From: an uncultured Octadecabacter sp.
Lineage (GTDB): Bacteria > Pseudomonadota > Alphaproteobacteria > Rhodobacterales > Rhodobacteraceae
Length of the DNA: 64,000 nucleotides
Direction: 5' to 3'
Assembly: GCA_937891785.1 (NCBI GenBank)
Contig: CALAGN010000040.1
Location: 62,001 to 126,000 of the forward strand
Both the position numbers and the translations under genes were made by a program. The notes beneath the pieces were generated by a model, which worked only from the letters and a program-made list of their open reading frames with translations, ran no database searches and was not told where the DNA came from. This document shows, in pieces, positions 55,246 to 64,000 of this stretch. How positions within the stretch are numbered: position 1 is the stretch's first letter; each line of letters begins with the position of its first letter.

Positions 55246-56840
55246 TGCCTGAACGTCCCCCCACACGTCCTTTGGGTGCGCAAATCTCGCATATGCTGAA
55301 ATCTCGCGGTGTGGACGTCATTTTTGGTATTCCGGGTGTGCATAATCAGGAAATGTATCGTGGCATCCAAGAGGCTGGCATCACCCACGTTCTTGCGCGC
55401 CACGAACAAGGCGCGGGGTTCATGGCCGATGGCTATTCCCGCGCAACGGGGCGGCCCGGTGTAGCCTATGTGATCACGGGGCCGGGGTTGTGCAATACGA
55501 TGACGCCGCTGGGGCAGGCCTATTCCGATAGTGTGCCGGTTTTGGTGTTGTCGTCATGTCTGGGCGAAACGGCGGCCACACGCGGCCAGTTGCACCAGAT
55601 GAAAGACCAGGAAGGGGCCGCGCGCACCGTGTGTGACTGGTCTGAAACGGCGCGCACGGCAGATGCGGCCTATGCGTTGATTGATCGGGCCCTGTTGGAA
55701 TTCCAAAGCAAACGACCACGTCCGAAACATATCAGCGTGCCGATCCCGCTGCTTGAGGCGCGCGCGCAGGGCCATAATCCGGCACCATTACGAGATGCGC
55801 CCCTGCCATGCCCGTCGGCCCAGCAGGTTGATGCATTGGCCACGCAGGTGCGCTCGGCCAAACGTCCGCTGTTCATCTTTGGTGGTGGCGCGCGGGCGAT
55901 TGATTTCGCCGCGCCACTGCTGTCGCGCTGGCAGGCGGCAAGCATGACGACCTATGCTGGGCGCGGAATTGTGCCAGCGGATGCGCCGTTGCATTTCGGG
56001 GCTTGTCTTGCGCGTGGATCAAGTGCGGATGTCATCGCGCAGGCCGATCTGGTGATCGCCTTGGGCACCGAGCTGTCAGAGGTGGACCTGTGGCGCGACA
56101 AACTGGGCCATACCGGCACGTTGGTGCGCGTGGATATCGACGCCGAAGTTCTGGGTGACCGTCACCGGCCTGATGTGGCGATCTTTGGCGATTGCGCCGC
56201 ACTTTTGGCCGATCTGGGTGTGGCTGTGCCCGATGCGCTGGCAACTGATTGGGATGCCGGTGCAGTCGCGACACAATGCAAAAACTGGCGGGCTGAAATC
56301 ATGGTCGAACGCCCCGGCATTTTGCCCGTGGCCGATGCCCTGCGCGCCGCACTTCCAGACGATACGATGATCTATTCCGATATGACGCAGTTCGCCTACG
56401 CCGCCAAGGAAGTCTGGCCGATGAAGCGCGCAGGCCATTGGCACCACCCGTTCGGGTTTGGTACGCTGGGCTATGCGCTGCCTGCCGCGATTGGCGGGGC
56501 AGTGGCGCGCAAAGGGCTGCCCACTGTGGCGATTGCAGGGGACTACGGGTTCCAATTCACGGTGCAGGAACTGGGCGTGGCGGTGGAACTGGGCCTGCCC
56601 TTGCCGGTGATCGTCTGGGACAACGGCAAGCTGGGCGAGATCGAGGCCAGCATGGTTGGCGCACAGATCGCACCGAATGCAGTGATCCAGCGCAACCCGG
56701 ACTTCATTATGCTGGCCAAGGCTTATGGCGCTTATACAGCCGCGCCAAAATCACTGACCGACATGCAAGCGGCCGTGAAAAAAGCGCTGGCCGCGGATGG
56801 GCCAACGCTTATCCATGTCACTTCGGATATTGCCGGGTAG
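55245..56840 (+). CDS. Thiamine pyrophosphate-dependent enzyme, 5-guanidino-2-oxopentanoate decarboxylase-like
   Basis: VDVIFGIPGVHNQEMYRGIQEAGITHVLARHEQGAGFMADGYSRATGRPGVAYVITGPGLCNTMTPLGQAYSDSVPVLVLSS; TPP domain near AIAGDYGFQFTVQELGVA. TGATG overlap with trkH. Confidence 0.8.
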   Translation: MPERPPTRPLGAQISHMLKSRGVDVIFGIPGVHNQEMYRGIQEAGITHVLARHEQGAGFMADGYSRATGRPGVAYVITGPGLCNTMTPLGQAYSDSVPVLVLSSCLGETAATRGQLHQMKDQEGAARTVCDWSETARTADAAYALIDRALLEFQSKRPRPKHISVPIPLLEARAQGHNPAPLRDAPLPCPSAQQVDALATQVRSAKRPLFIFGGGARAIDFAAPLLSRWQAASMTTYAGRGIVPADAPLHFGACLARGSSADVIAQADLVIALGTELSEVDLWRDKLGHTGTLVRVDIDAEVLGDRHRPDVAIFGDCAALLADLGVAVPDALATDWDAGAVATQCKNWRAEIMVERPGILPVADALRAALPDDTMIYSDMTQFAYAAKEVWPMKRAGHWHHPFGFGTLGYALPAAIGGAVARKGLPTVAIAGDYGFQFTVQELGVAVELGLPLPVIVWDNGKLGEIEASMVGAQIAPNAVIQRNPDFIMLAKAYGAYTAAPKSLTDMQAAVKKALAADGPTLIHVTSDIAG

Positions 56841-56861
56841 GGCGAGTAAAACCCACCTTAC

Positions 56862-58658
56862 CTAGTCGTCCCAGCAGCTTACCAGCACAGTCACGTCAGC
56901 GGCCATCAGGGTGATGATCTCGGGCGTCATATCGGCCACGCTATCCGTGGTTTGCACACTGATCTGCGCGCTTTGCAGCGAGGCAACGATCTGGTCCGCA
57001 TCCACGGAAAAGCTGACCTCGGGGGGAAGCACCTGTCCGTTGACCGAGGTCTTTGGCAATAGCATCCCCAAGACTGCGCCGCCGTTATCAAACACTGGCC
57101 CACCCGCGTCGCCGGGTTGGGTATAGATCGCAAGGCGCTTCACGTATTCTTCGCCGTTCAAACCGCGAATATCGGCCAGTGTGCCGAAGGTCAGGGACGG
57201 CGCTGGCAAGACACCCTCGTAGGGAAAGCCCGCAACGGCCACGTCAGATGTCAGACGTGGGACGCCAGATTGAAGTGCAGCAACCTGCGCGGGCGCAAGG
57301 GCCGTATCTGGCCGCAAGACTGCGATGCCAAGTGCATCATCGCGGTGGACGACTGTCGCCGCGTGTTCGGCGTTGATGGTGATCGACGCACATTCATCAA
57401 CGGCTTCGATGGTGGTCAACACATCACCGCGCGCGTCGATGAAAAAGCCAGACCGCGCAAGGCGTGGCTTGCGAATTTGTAGTCCCGCGATCATGTCAAT
57501 CGCCTGATCTTCACCCGGCACTGAAATCGCAGGATCTAGAACACCCTCGACCGCGTTAAAGCTGGCTTTCATTTCGGTTAGAATGCGGGAGCGGCGTTCT
57601 TCGTCGCCCGCAGGCCAGATCAGCGAAAAGCCTTTAATCTGCCCATCTTGCAACTGTGCAAAGGTGTATGACGCAATATCATCGTCTGTGCCGTTTATTT
57701 CGAACGAACGGTCGCTGCGGCTGCGGTCGCCTTCCTTCGGGATAATCGCAAGGGTTTGCAAGATTTCATAAAGGCCAAACAGACGCGTTTGATCGCCTTC
57801 TTGGGAAATCAGCAAGACCTGTGCGTCAACGTCACCACTGGCATCAAATCGCGCAAAGGGTGGTTCGTATTCGCTAAACGAGACGACACCCGTGGGGATA
57901 ATAAGTTCGATCCCGCTGGCATCATCACGCACCAGTTGCAGGCCCATACCATCCAGCACGGCATTATAAGCACCCAGCAGTTCGCTCCGCTGCATCGTGG
58001 TCAACACGCCAGTTGCCTCGTGGTCATTGCTCTCTTGCCATGCAGACATGGCCGCGCGAGTGCCACCACCATACGATCCGTCAATGGCTGCGGCGTAGAA
58101 TCCAGCCCATTGCATGGCCACCTGCAACAGCTTCTTTTCGTCCCCATCAAGCGCGGCTTCGCTCGCGCGGGCCTCGCGCACTGTCTCGTCAGGGACGGGA
58201 ATAGGATCGGGCACGATCACAGGGTCGCTTGCGGCAACGACTTCTGGTGTGGGTTCGGCTATTTCTTGCCCTTGGGTGACTGTTTCAGTGTCGCCTGCGT
58301 TATCATTCGCAATCGGCTGCGCAGTTGTTGCTGCGCCCACGCCGATTGGCCAGAATTGCTGCTGGAACCGCCCGGCATCAGCGATAAAGCTGTCACTCGG
58401 AATTGTGCCGGCACTGCGAAGGTCGCGCAGCACTATTTCACCATCCTCGGGGGTGTATGGGCCAAGCGCGATGCCATACCAGCCCGAGCCAAGATAATAG
58501 CCATTCACGTTATCGACTGCGCCTGCATAGGCGCGCACTCGTTCTTGGGCGCCACTCAGTGTCGGCAAAGCCTCGATCTGCACCCAAACGATGTCTTGCG
58601 CATAAGCGCTACTTGAAATGAATGTCGTGAATAGCAGTGCTGAAAGTGCCGTTCTCAT
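56862..58658 (-). CDS. Secreted trypsin-fold protein with SPOR-like and peptidoglycan-binding-like regions; catalytic triad apparently degenerate
   Basis: Signal peptide; LLQVAMQWAGFYAAAIDGSYGGGTRAAMSAWQ (PGB_1-like); SGFFIDARGDVLTTIEAVDEC...QPGDAGGPVFDNGGAVLGML. Confidence 0.78.
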   Translation of the reverse strand: MRTALSALLFTTFISSSAYAQDIVWVQIEALPTLSGAQERVRAYAGAVDNVNGYYLGSGWYGIALGPYTPEDGEIVLRDLRSAGTIPSDSFIADAGRFQQQFWPIGVGAATTAQPIANDNAGDTETVTQGQEIAEPTPEVVAASDPVIVPDPIPVPDETVREARASEAALDGDEKKLLQVAMQWAGFYAAAIDGSYGGGTRAAMSAWQESNDHEATGVLTTMQRSELLGAYNAVLDGMGLQLVRDDASGIELIIPTGVVSFSEYEPPFARFDASGDVDAQVLLISQEGDQTRLFGLYEILQTLAIIPKEGDRSRSDRSFEINGTDDDIASYTFAQLQDGQIKGFSLIWPAGDEERRSRILTEMKASFNAVEGVLDPAISVPGEDQAIDMIAGLQIRKPRLARSGFFIDARGDVLTTIEAVDECASITINAEHAATVVHRDDALGIAVLRPDTALAPAQVAALQSGVPRLTSDVAVAGFPYEGVLPAPSLTFGTLADIRGLNGEEYVKRLAIYTQPGDAGGPVFDNGGAVLGMLLPKTSVNGQVLPPEVSFSVDADQIVASLQSAQISVQTTDSVADMTPEIITLMAADVTVLVSCWDD

Positions 58659-58845
58659 ATCAGTCCCAATACCATTGATAAATTACCCTGTGCTGAATTG
58701 CGAAGACACTAGCAGACCACGGGGCATGTGCATCAAGAATCTTAACGCTTTTGGTCGGGAAAGCGTGTCAGCTTGTGATCGCTGTCTGATTGACCCGCGC
58801 GGCCAGCGCGCCTATTGAACGCCCAAAGCGAACACGAGGGCGGAT

Positions 58846-59766
58846 ATGGTCGATAAACCACGCAGTTTCCAAGAGATCATTTTACGGCTGCAAACCTATT
58901 GGGCTGCCAAGGGCTGCGCGATCCTGCAACCCTATGACATGGAAGTAGGGGCAGGGACGTTTCACCCGGCCACAACTCTGCGGTCCTTGGGCTCCAAGCC
59001 CTGGGCCGCCGCCTATGTGCAGCCCTCGCGCCGCCCTACCGACGGGCGTTACGGTGAAAACCCGAACCGCTTGCAGCACTACTATCAGTTTCAAGTGTTG
59101 ATTAAACCCAGCCCGCCGGATTTGCAGGACCTGTATCTTGGGTCTTTGCAGGCAATCGGGATCGACGCCTTGATCCATGATATCCGGTTTGTCGAAGACG
59201 ACTGGGAAAGCCCGACGCTTGGCGCATCAGGGCTTGGCTGGGAAGTCTGGTGCGACGGCATGGAGGTCAGCCAGTTCACATATTTCCAACAGGTCTGCGG
59301 GCACGATTGCCATCCGGTATCGGGCGAGCTGACCTATGGTCTGGAACGCTTGGCGATGTATGTGTTGGGCGTGGATCACGTGATGGATATGCCATTCAAT
59401 GATCCCGACGCGCCGATTGCCTTGAAATACGGCGATGTCTTTTTGCAAACCGAACAGGAGTACGCGCGCTGGAATTTCGATGTGGCCGATACCGACACGC
59501 TATTGCGCCACTTTGAAGATGCCGAGGCCGAGTGTCAGCGCATCATCGACACACCCGCCCAAGATCCCAAGACCGGCATGCGGATCATCATGGCGCATCC
59601 CGCCTATGACCAATGCATCAAGGCATCACATTTGTTTAACCTTCTGGACGCACGCGGCGTGATCTCGGTGACAGAACGCCAAGCCTATATCGGGCGGGTG
59701 CGCACGCTCGCCAAGCTTTGCGCTGATGCATTCGTTCAAACCCAAGCAGGCGGAGCAGCAGCATGA
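58846..59766 (+). CDS. glyQ: Glycyl-tRNA synthetase alpha subunit
   Basis: [43 protein letters not shown]. Confidence 0.96.
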   Translation: MVDKPRSFQEIILRLQTYWAAKGCAILQPYDMEVGAGTFHPATTLRSLGSKPWAAAYVQPSRRPTDGRYGENPNRLQHYYQFQVLIKPSPPDLQDLYLGSLQAIGIDALIHDIRFVEDDWESPTLGASGLGWEVWCDGMEVSQFTYFQQVCGHDCHPVSGELTYGLERLAMYVLGVDHVMDMPFNDPDAPIALKYGDVFLQTEQEYARWNFDVADTDTLLRHFEDAEAECQRIIDTPAQDPKTGMRIIMAHPAYDQCIKASHLFNLLDARGVISVTERQAYIGRVRTLAKLCADAFVQTQAGGAAA

Positions 59767-60296
59767 CCCAAGTCCGTATCGCAATTGTAGGAATTCTCAT
59801 GTCTGCTTTGATCGCTGGCGTCGCCCTCTATTACCTTCAGATCTATGCTTACTATGACGAAGTCACAGCCGAGCAAGTTGGAGAAGTGCAGCTTACGTCG
59901 GTAGTATCCGGCGAATCCGAACCAATACTGTTCGAAAACTTCAAAGCGATTGATAGTGATAGCAGCCCAATCCGGTTTCGCGCTTGCTTTGACACGCCGC
60001 TTTCGCAGGCCATGCTGAGCGAAACCTACACGGTGCTGAGCGAAGCCGAACCGCTGGTCGCACCGGCATGGTTTGATTGCTTTGACGCCCGCGAAATCGG
60101 TGAAGCACTGGAAGATGGTGATGCGATTGCCTTTATGGGCGTCGAAAACATCACCTACGGCATCGACCGGATCGTCGCGATCATGTCTGACGGCCGTGGC
60201 TTTTCGTGGCACCAGATTAACGCATGTGGCGAAACGGTTTTTGACGGTAATCCCGCGCCTGAATCCTGTCCACCTGCACCGGAAAGGGTCCAATAA
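59763..60296 (+). CDS. DUF6446-like membrane-anchored protein
   Basis: Conserved position between glyQ and gly[35 protein letters not shown]...; family from memory. Confidence 0.65.
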   Translation: MTQVRIAIVGILMSALIAGVALYYLQIYAYYDEVTAEQVGEVQLTSVVSGESEPILFENFKAIDSDSSPIRFRACFDTPLSQAMLSETYTVLSEAEPLVAPAWFDCFDAREIGEALEDGDAIAFMGVENITYGIDRIVAIMSDGRGFSWHQINACGETVFDGNPAPESCPPAPERVQ

Positions 60297-62395
60297 TGCC
60301 TGATCTTCTGATTGAGCTGTTTTCCGAGGAAATCCCTGCGCGTATGCAGGCAAAGGCCGCGGCTGATCTGCAAAAACTGGTCACGGACGGGCTGGTTGAG
60401 GCTGGTTTGACCTATGCAGGTGCCGCTGCGTTTCATACGCCGCGCCGTTTGGCGCTGTCAGTGTCCGGTTTGACGTCGGAAAGCCCTGACACCCGCGAAG
60501 AACGCAAAGGCCCCAAAGTCGGTGCGCCTGATCAGGCGATTGACGGGTTTCTGCGTGGCGCAGGTGTGTCGCGTGACGATCTGGAAGTGCGCGACGATAA
60601 AAAGGGGCAGGTGTATTTCGCCGTGATCGCCAAGAAGGGCCGCAAAGCAGACGTGATCATCGCCGAGGTTTTGGAAGCCGCGATCCGCAATTTCCCTTGG
60701 CCGAAATCTATGCGTTGGGGCACGGGCGCACTTCGCTGGGCGCGGCCACTACATTCGATTTTGTGCATTTTGGCTGGCGAGGCCGGGACCGAAGTAGTGC
60801 CGCTTGACGTGGATGGTATCATCGCTGGTAACACCACACGCGGGCATCGGTTCATGGGGCCGGATGCATTTGCCGTGTCCGGATTTGACGACTACGAAGC
60901 CAAGCTGAAACGCGCGTATGTGGTTCTGCGGGCTGACGAGCGCGCCGAGGCGATCTGGCACGAGGCGACCAATCAGGCCTTTGCCCAAGGGCTTGAAGTG
61001 GTCGAAGACAAGGGCCTGCTGGCCGAGGTCGCAGGGCTGGTTGAGTGGCCCGTGGTTCTGCTGGGTGAGATCGGCGCGGACTACTTGAACTTACCACCCG
61101 AAGTCCTTCAAACGTCTATGAAAGAGCATCAGAAGTTCTTTTCTGTCCGCAATCAAAAATCGGGCCGAATCGAGAAGTTTGTAACCATTGCCAACATCGA
61201 AACTGCCGATCAGGGTGCGACGATTTTGGCGGGTAACCAAAAAGTGCTGGCAGCGCGTTTGGCGGACGCCAAGTTTTTCTGGGAAAACGATCTGCGTGTC
61301 GCCAAGGATGGGATGAAGTCTTGGCTGCAATCCCTTGAAAAAGTGACGTTTCATAACAAATTGGGAAGTCAGGCCGCACGTATCGAACGTATCGCTGCGC
61401 TGGCCCGTGATATCGCGCCATCGGTCGGGGCTGACGCTGATTTGGCCGCGCAAGCCGCGCGCGTGGCCAAGGCTGACCTGTCATCCGAAATGGTCTACGA
61501 ATTTCCCGAACTTCAAGGGCTTATGGGGCGTTATTACAGTGAAATGGCAGGCCTGGATGCATCAGTTGCCGCCGCCTGTGAGGAACACTACTCGCCGCTT
61601 GGCCCCACCGACGACGTGCCAACCGCACCTGTGTCTGTCACCGTAGCACTGGCCGACAAGATCGATCTGCTGACAGGGTTCTGGGCGATCGATGAAAAGC
61701 CCACAGGGTCGAAAGACCCCTTTGCACTGCGCCGCGCAGCGTTGGGGGTTATTCGGCTGTTGTTGGAAAATGGAATTCGGTTGCCTTTCGTTACGGTCAT
61801 GGCTGAAGGGTTCGCGGCGCATGGGCGCGTGGCCGTGGATGAAGACGACGATTCTGTTACAGGCATGATTGCCGACCTCCTCGCCTTCTTTCACGACCGC
61901 CTCAAGGTGTTCCTCAAGGACAAGGGCATTCGCCATGATGTGATCGACGCTTGTCTTGCGATGCCTGCCAATGATGATCTGACATTGCTGGTGAACCGCG
62001 CGCGGGCGTTGCAGGCGTTCTTGAAAACCGACGACGGCGAGAACCTGTTGCAAGGCTTCAAGCGCGCAAACAACATTCTGACCCAAGCCGAGGATAAGGA
62101 CGGTGTTGAGTATTCATACGGAGCGAATGTGAAGTTTGCCGAAGACGATGCTGAAAAGGCGTTGTTCGCCGCATTGGACAAGGCCGACGAAACCATTGCC
62201 CCGGCGATGGCGGCCGAGGATTTTGCTACGGCCATGACGGCCATGGCTGTCTTGCGTGCGCCGATTGACGCGTTCTTTGATACGGTGCAGGTCAACGCTG
62301 AAAGTTCGATCGTGCGGCGCAACCGGTTGAACCTGCTAAGCCGGATTCGCACGATCTGTTTAGGCGTTGCTGATTTGACCGTGATTGATGGCTAG
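60296..62395 (+). CDS. glyS: Glycyl-tRNA synthetase beta subunit
   Basis: PDLLIELFSEEIPARMQAKAAADL...FHTPRRLALSVSGL...MGRYYSEMAGLD. Confidence 0.96.
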   Translation: MPDLLIELFSEEIPARMQAKAAADLQKLVTDGLVEAGLTYAGAAAFHTPRRLALSVSGLTSESPDTREERKGPKVGAPDQAIDGFLRGAGVSRDDLEVRDDKKGQVYFAVIAKKGRKADVIIAEVLEAAIRNFPWPKSMRWGTGALRWARPLHSILCILAGEAGTEVVPLDVDGIIAGNTTRGHRFMGPDAFAVSGFDDYEAKLKRAYVVLRADERAEAIWHEATNQAFAQGLEVVEDKGLLAEVAGLVEWPVVLLGEIGADYLNLPPEVLQTSMKEHQKFFSVRNQKSGRIEKFVTIANIETADQGATILAGNQKVLAARLADAKFFWENDLRVAKDGMKSWLQSLEKVTFHNKLGSQAARIERIAALARDIAPSVGADADLAAQAARVAKADLSSEMVYEFPELQGLMGRYYSEMAGLDASVAAACEEHYSPLGPTDDVPTAPVSVTVALADKIDLLTGFWAIDEKPTGSKDPFALRRAALGVIRLLLENGIRLPFVTVMAEGFAAHGRVAVDEDDDSVTGMIADLLAFFHDRLKVFLKDKGIRHDVIDACLAMPANDDLTLLVNRARALQAFLKTDDGENLLQGFKRANNILTQAEDKDGVEYSYGANVKFAEDDAEKALFAALDKADETIAPAMAAEDFATAMTAMAVLRAPIDAFFDTVQVNAESSIVRRNRLNLLSRIRTICLGVADLTVIDG

Positions 62396-62455
62396 GTTTC
62401 ACTTGTTATAGGGCGCTGCGGGCGTATGCTGCACCCACATAACAAAGGTGCCGCA

Positions 62456-64000
62456 GTGCAGAAAATCGTGACCCTCAAGGAAGTGACGCTGATCACACCG
62501 ACCGCGTCGATGGATGCTTCGGTTCATGGTGGGCGCGCGAAATGTCTGCAGCGGCTGGTGCGTCTGGATATGCCCGTGCCCACGACTGTCGCGATTTCGT
62601 TTCAGACTGTGCACGCGATTGCCACAGGGCGGATGCCCGATATCGAGGGAATCCTGTCGCATTTTGGCGATGCACCACTGGTGTCTGTGCGCCCCAGCAG
62701 CCAAGATCCAGATTGGGGCGGCCCGGGCGCGATCCTGAATATCGGGATGAACGATGCCCGCTACGAGGCCATGCGCGACACCTTGGGCGAGGGGGTGGCG
62801 GCTGCTGTCTATTTGCGGTTCATCCAATGCTATGCAGAACACGTGGCCCGTCTAGACCCCGAGGCGTTTCATCTGCCTGATACGCCCAATGCCGATACCC
62901 TGCGCGAGTTTCTGGCAACGTACGAATCCGAAACCGACGAGGAATTTCCGCAAGACCCGCAGGAACAACTGGCCGAAGTGCTGCGGTCGATGGCGCGTGC
63001 CTGGGAAGGGACGACCGCGCGCTTGCTGCGTCAGGCCAATGGTGCGCCGGCAAATGCTGGCCTCGGGCTTGTGGTGCAGGCAATGGCGCTGGGTGTTGGC
63101 GCGGGCGAATGCGGTGCTGGCGTGGTGCAATTTGTTGATGCCACGACAGGTGCGCCTGGCATCATCGGGCGTTATCAAAGTCAGGCGCAGGGGCGTGATG
63201 CCCTGTCGGATGTGAAATGCGCGGTCTATCTGACGAAGGATAAACGCGGCCCTTCGCTGGAGGAATTATGCCCTGACTCGTTCGCTGATCTGATCCGCTT
63301 CGGCGGGATGGTGCGCCAAAAGCTGCGCGAAGAAATGCAGATCGAATTTACTGTCCAAGGTGGCAAGCTACATATTCTTGACGGGGTGCGGGTGCAGCGA
63401 TCATCGCGCGCCACGGTGCGGGTCGCGGTTGATCTGGCCAATGATGGCGTGATCCCCAAAGACGAGGCACTGATGCGGGTGCCGCCCTCGGCATTGTCGG
63501 AATTGTTGCATCGGCAAGTTGACCCGAGGGCCAAGCGTGACCTGATTGTGCGCGGGATTGCCGCGAGCCCTGGTGCGGCCACGGGCCGGATCGTGTTTTC
63601 ATCAAACGAGGCACAGGCAAGTGCGGCACGCGGCGAGGCTTGCATTCTTGTACGTCGCGAAACGACCCCCGAAGATATTCGCGGCATGCATGCGGCCAAC
63701 GGCGTTCTGACGATGCGTGGCGGTGTGACCAGCCATGCCGCCGTTATTGGCCGCGGTCTGGGCCTGCCCTGCGTTGTCGGCGCGTCCGATCTTCAGATCA
63801 ACGCCAAGAAACACGCCATCATCGCGCCGGACGGGCGTCAGTTCGCCGAGGGCGACGTGATCACAGTCGACGGGACTCAGGGCCAAATTCTGGCCGGCGA
63901 ACCAGCAATGCTTGAGGCGGCGCTGGATGAGTCGTTTCGCACCCTCCTAAGCTGGGCCGAGGAATTTTGTGATATTGGCATCCGTGCCAATGCGGACACC
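62456..64000 (+). CDS. Pyruvate phosphate dikinase-like protein (3' end outside window)
   Basis: GTG start VQKIVTLKEVTLITPTASMDASVHGGRAKCLQRLVRLDMPVPTTVAISF; RGGVTSHAAVIGRGLGLPCVVGA PEP-utilising swivel domain with catalytic His; open at window end so absent from the ORF track. Confidence 0.82.
   Translation, partial: MQKIVTLKEVTLITPTASMDASVHGGRAKCLQRLVRLDMPVPTTVAISFQTVHAIATGRMPDIEGILSHFGDAPLVSVRPSSQDPDWGGPGAILNIGMNDARYEAMRDTLGEGVAAAVYLRFIQCYAEHVARLDPEAFHLPDTPNADTLREFLATYESETDEEFPQDPQEQLAEVLRSMARAWEGTTARLLRQANGAPANAGLGLVVQAMALGVGAGECGAGVVQFVDATTGAPGIIGRYQSQAQGRDALSDVKCAVYLTKDKRGPSLEELCPDSFADLIRFGGMVRQKLREEMQIEFTVQGGKLHILDGVRVQRSSRATVRVAVDLANDGVIPKDEALMRVPPSALSELLHRQVDPRAKRDLIVRGIAASPGAATGRIVFSSNEAQASAARGEACILVRRETTPEDIRGMHAANGVLTMRGGVTSHAAVIGRGLGLPCVVGASDLQINAKKHAIIAPDGRQFAEGDVITVDGTQGQILAGEPAMLEAALDESFRTLLSWAEEFCDIGIRANADT

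Noticed and set aside
1-64000. CRISPR arrays, prophage, transposons, toxin-antitoxin or restriction systems
   Set aside because: No regularly spaced repeats, transposase, integrase, Cas or phage structural proteins recognised.

Overview
This 64 kb window is alphaproteobacterial chromosome and looks like Rhodobacteraceae/Roseobacter from its gene order and protein content. It is mostly core and housekeeping DNA. The main contents, in order: the 3' end of rpoD; nrdR-ribD; a reverse-strand capsule block (kpsC, wza/kpsD-like, kpsS); ribE, a RibB with a degenerate RibA-like domain, ribH and nusB; mmcB with a LexA-type box; tRNA-His; an AtuA/DUF4387 + TctABC + TctDE + solute-binding-protein cluster; rluD; rpoH; pepF; a SUV3-like helicase, S4 protein, fdxA and carD; purD; xseA; an alkB-like gene; ftsY; yciB; metZ behind a SAM-II-like riboswitch and terminator; folE2; an SGNH/GSCFA pair; trkH; a ThDP enzyme; a catalytically degenerate trypsin-fold protein; glyQ/glyS; and a PPDK-like gene that runs off the end. 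I saw no CRISPR array, rRNA, prophage or transposase. The observations most worth checking are: an exact H-type pseudoknot in a convergent intergenic region that shares a motif with the metZ riboswitch; the three-part TctDE + binding-protein module beside AtuA/DUF4387; the RibA-dead RibB fusion; the pseudo-protease; a group of five decaying accessory genes; and a GTTC-N7-GTTC SOS box at mmcB. No clearly novel defence or mobile system was found.
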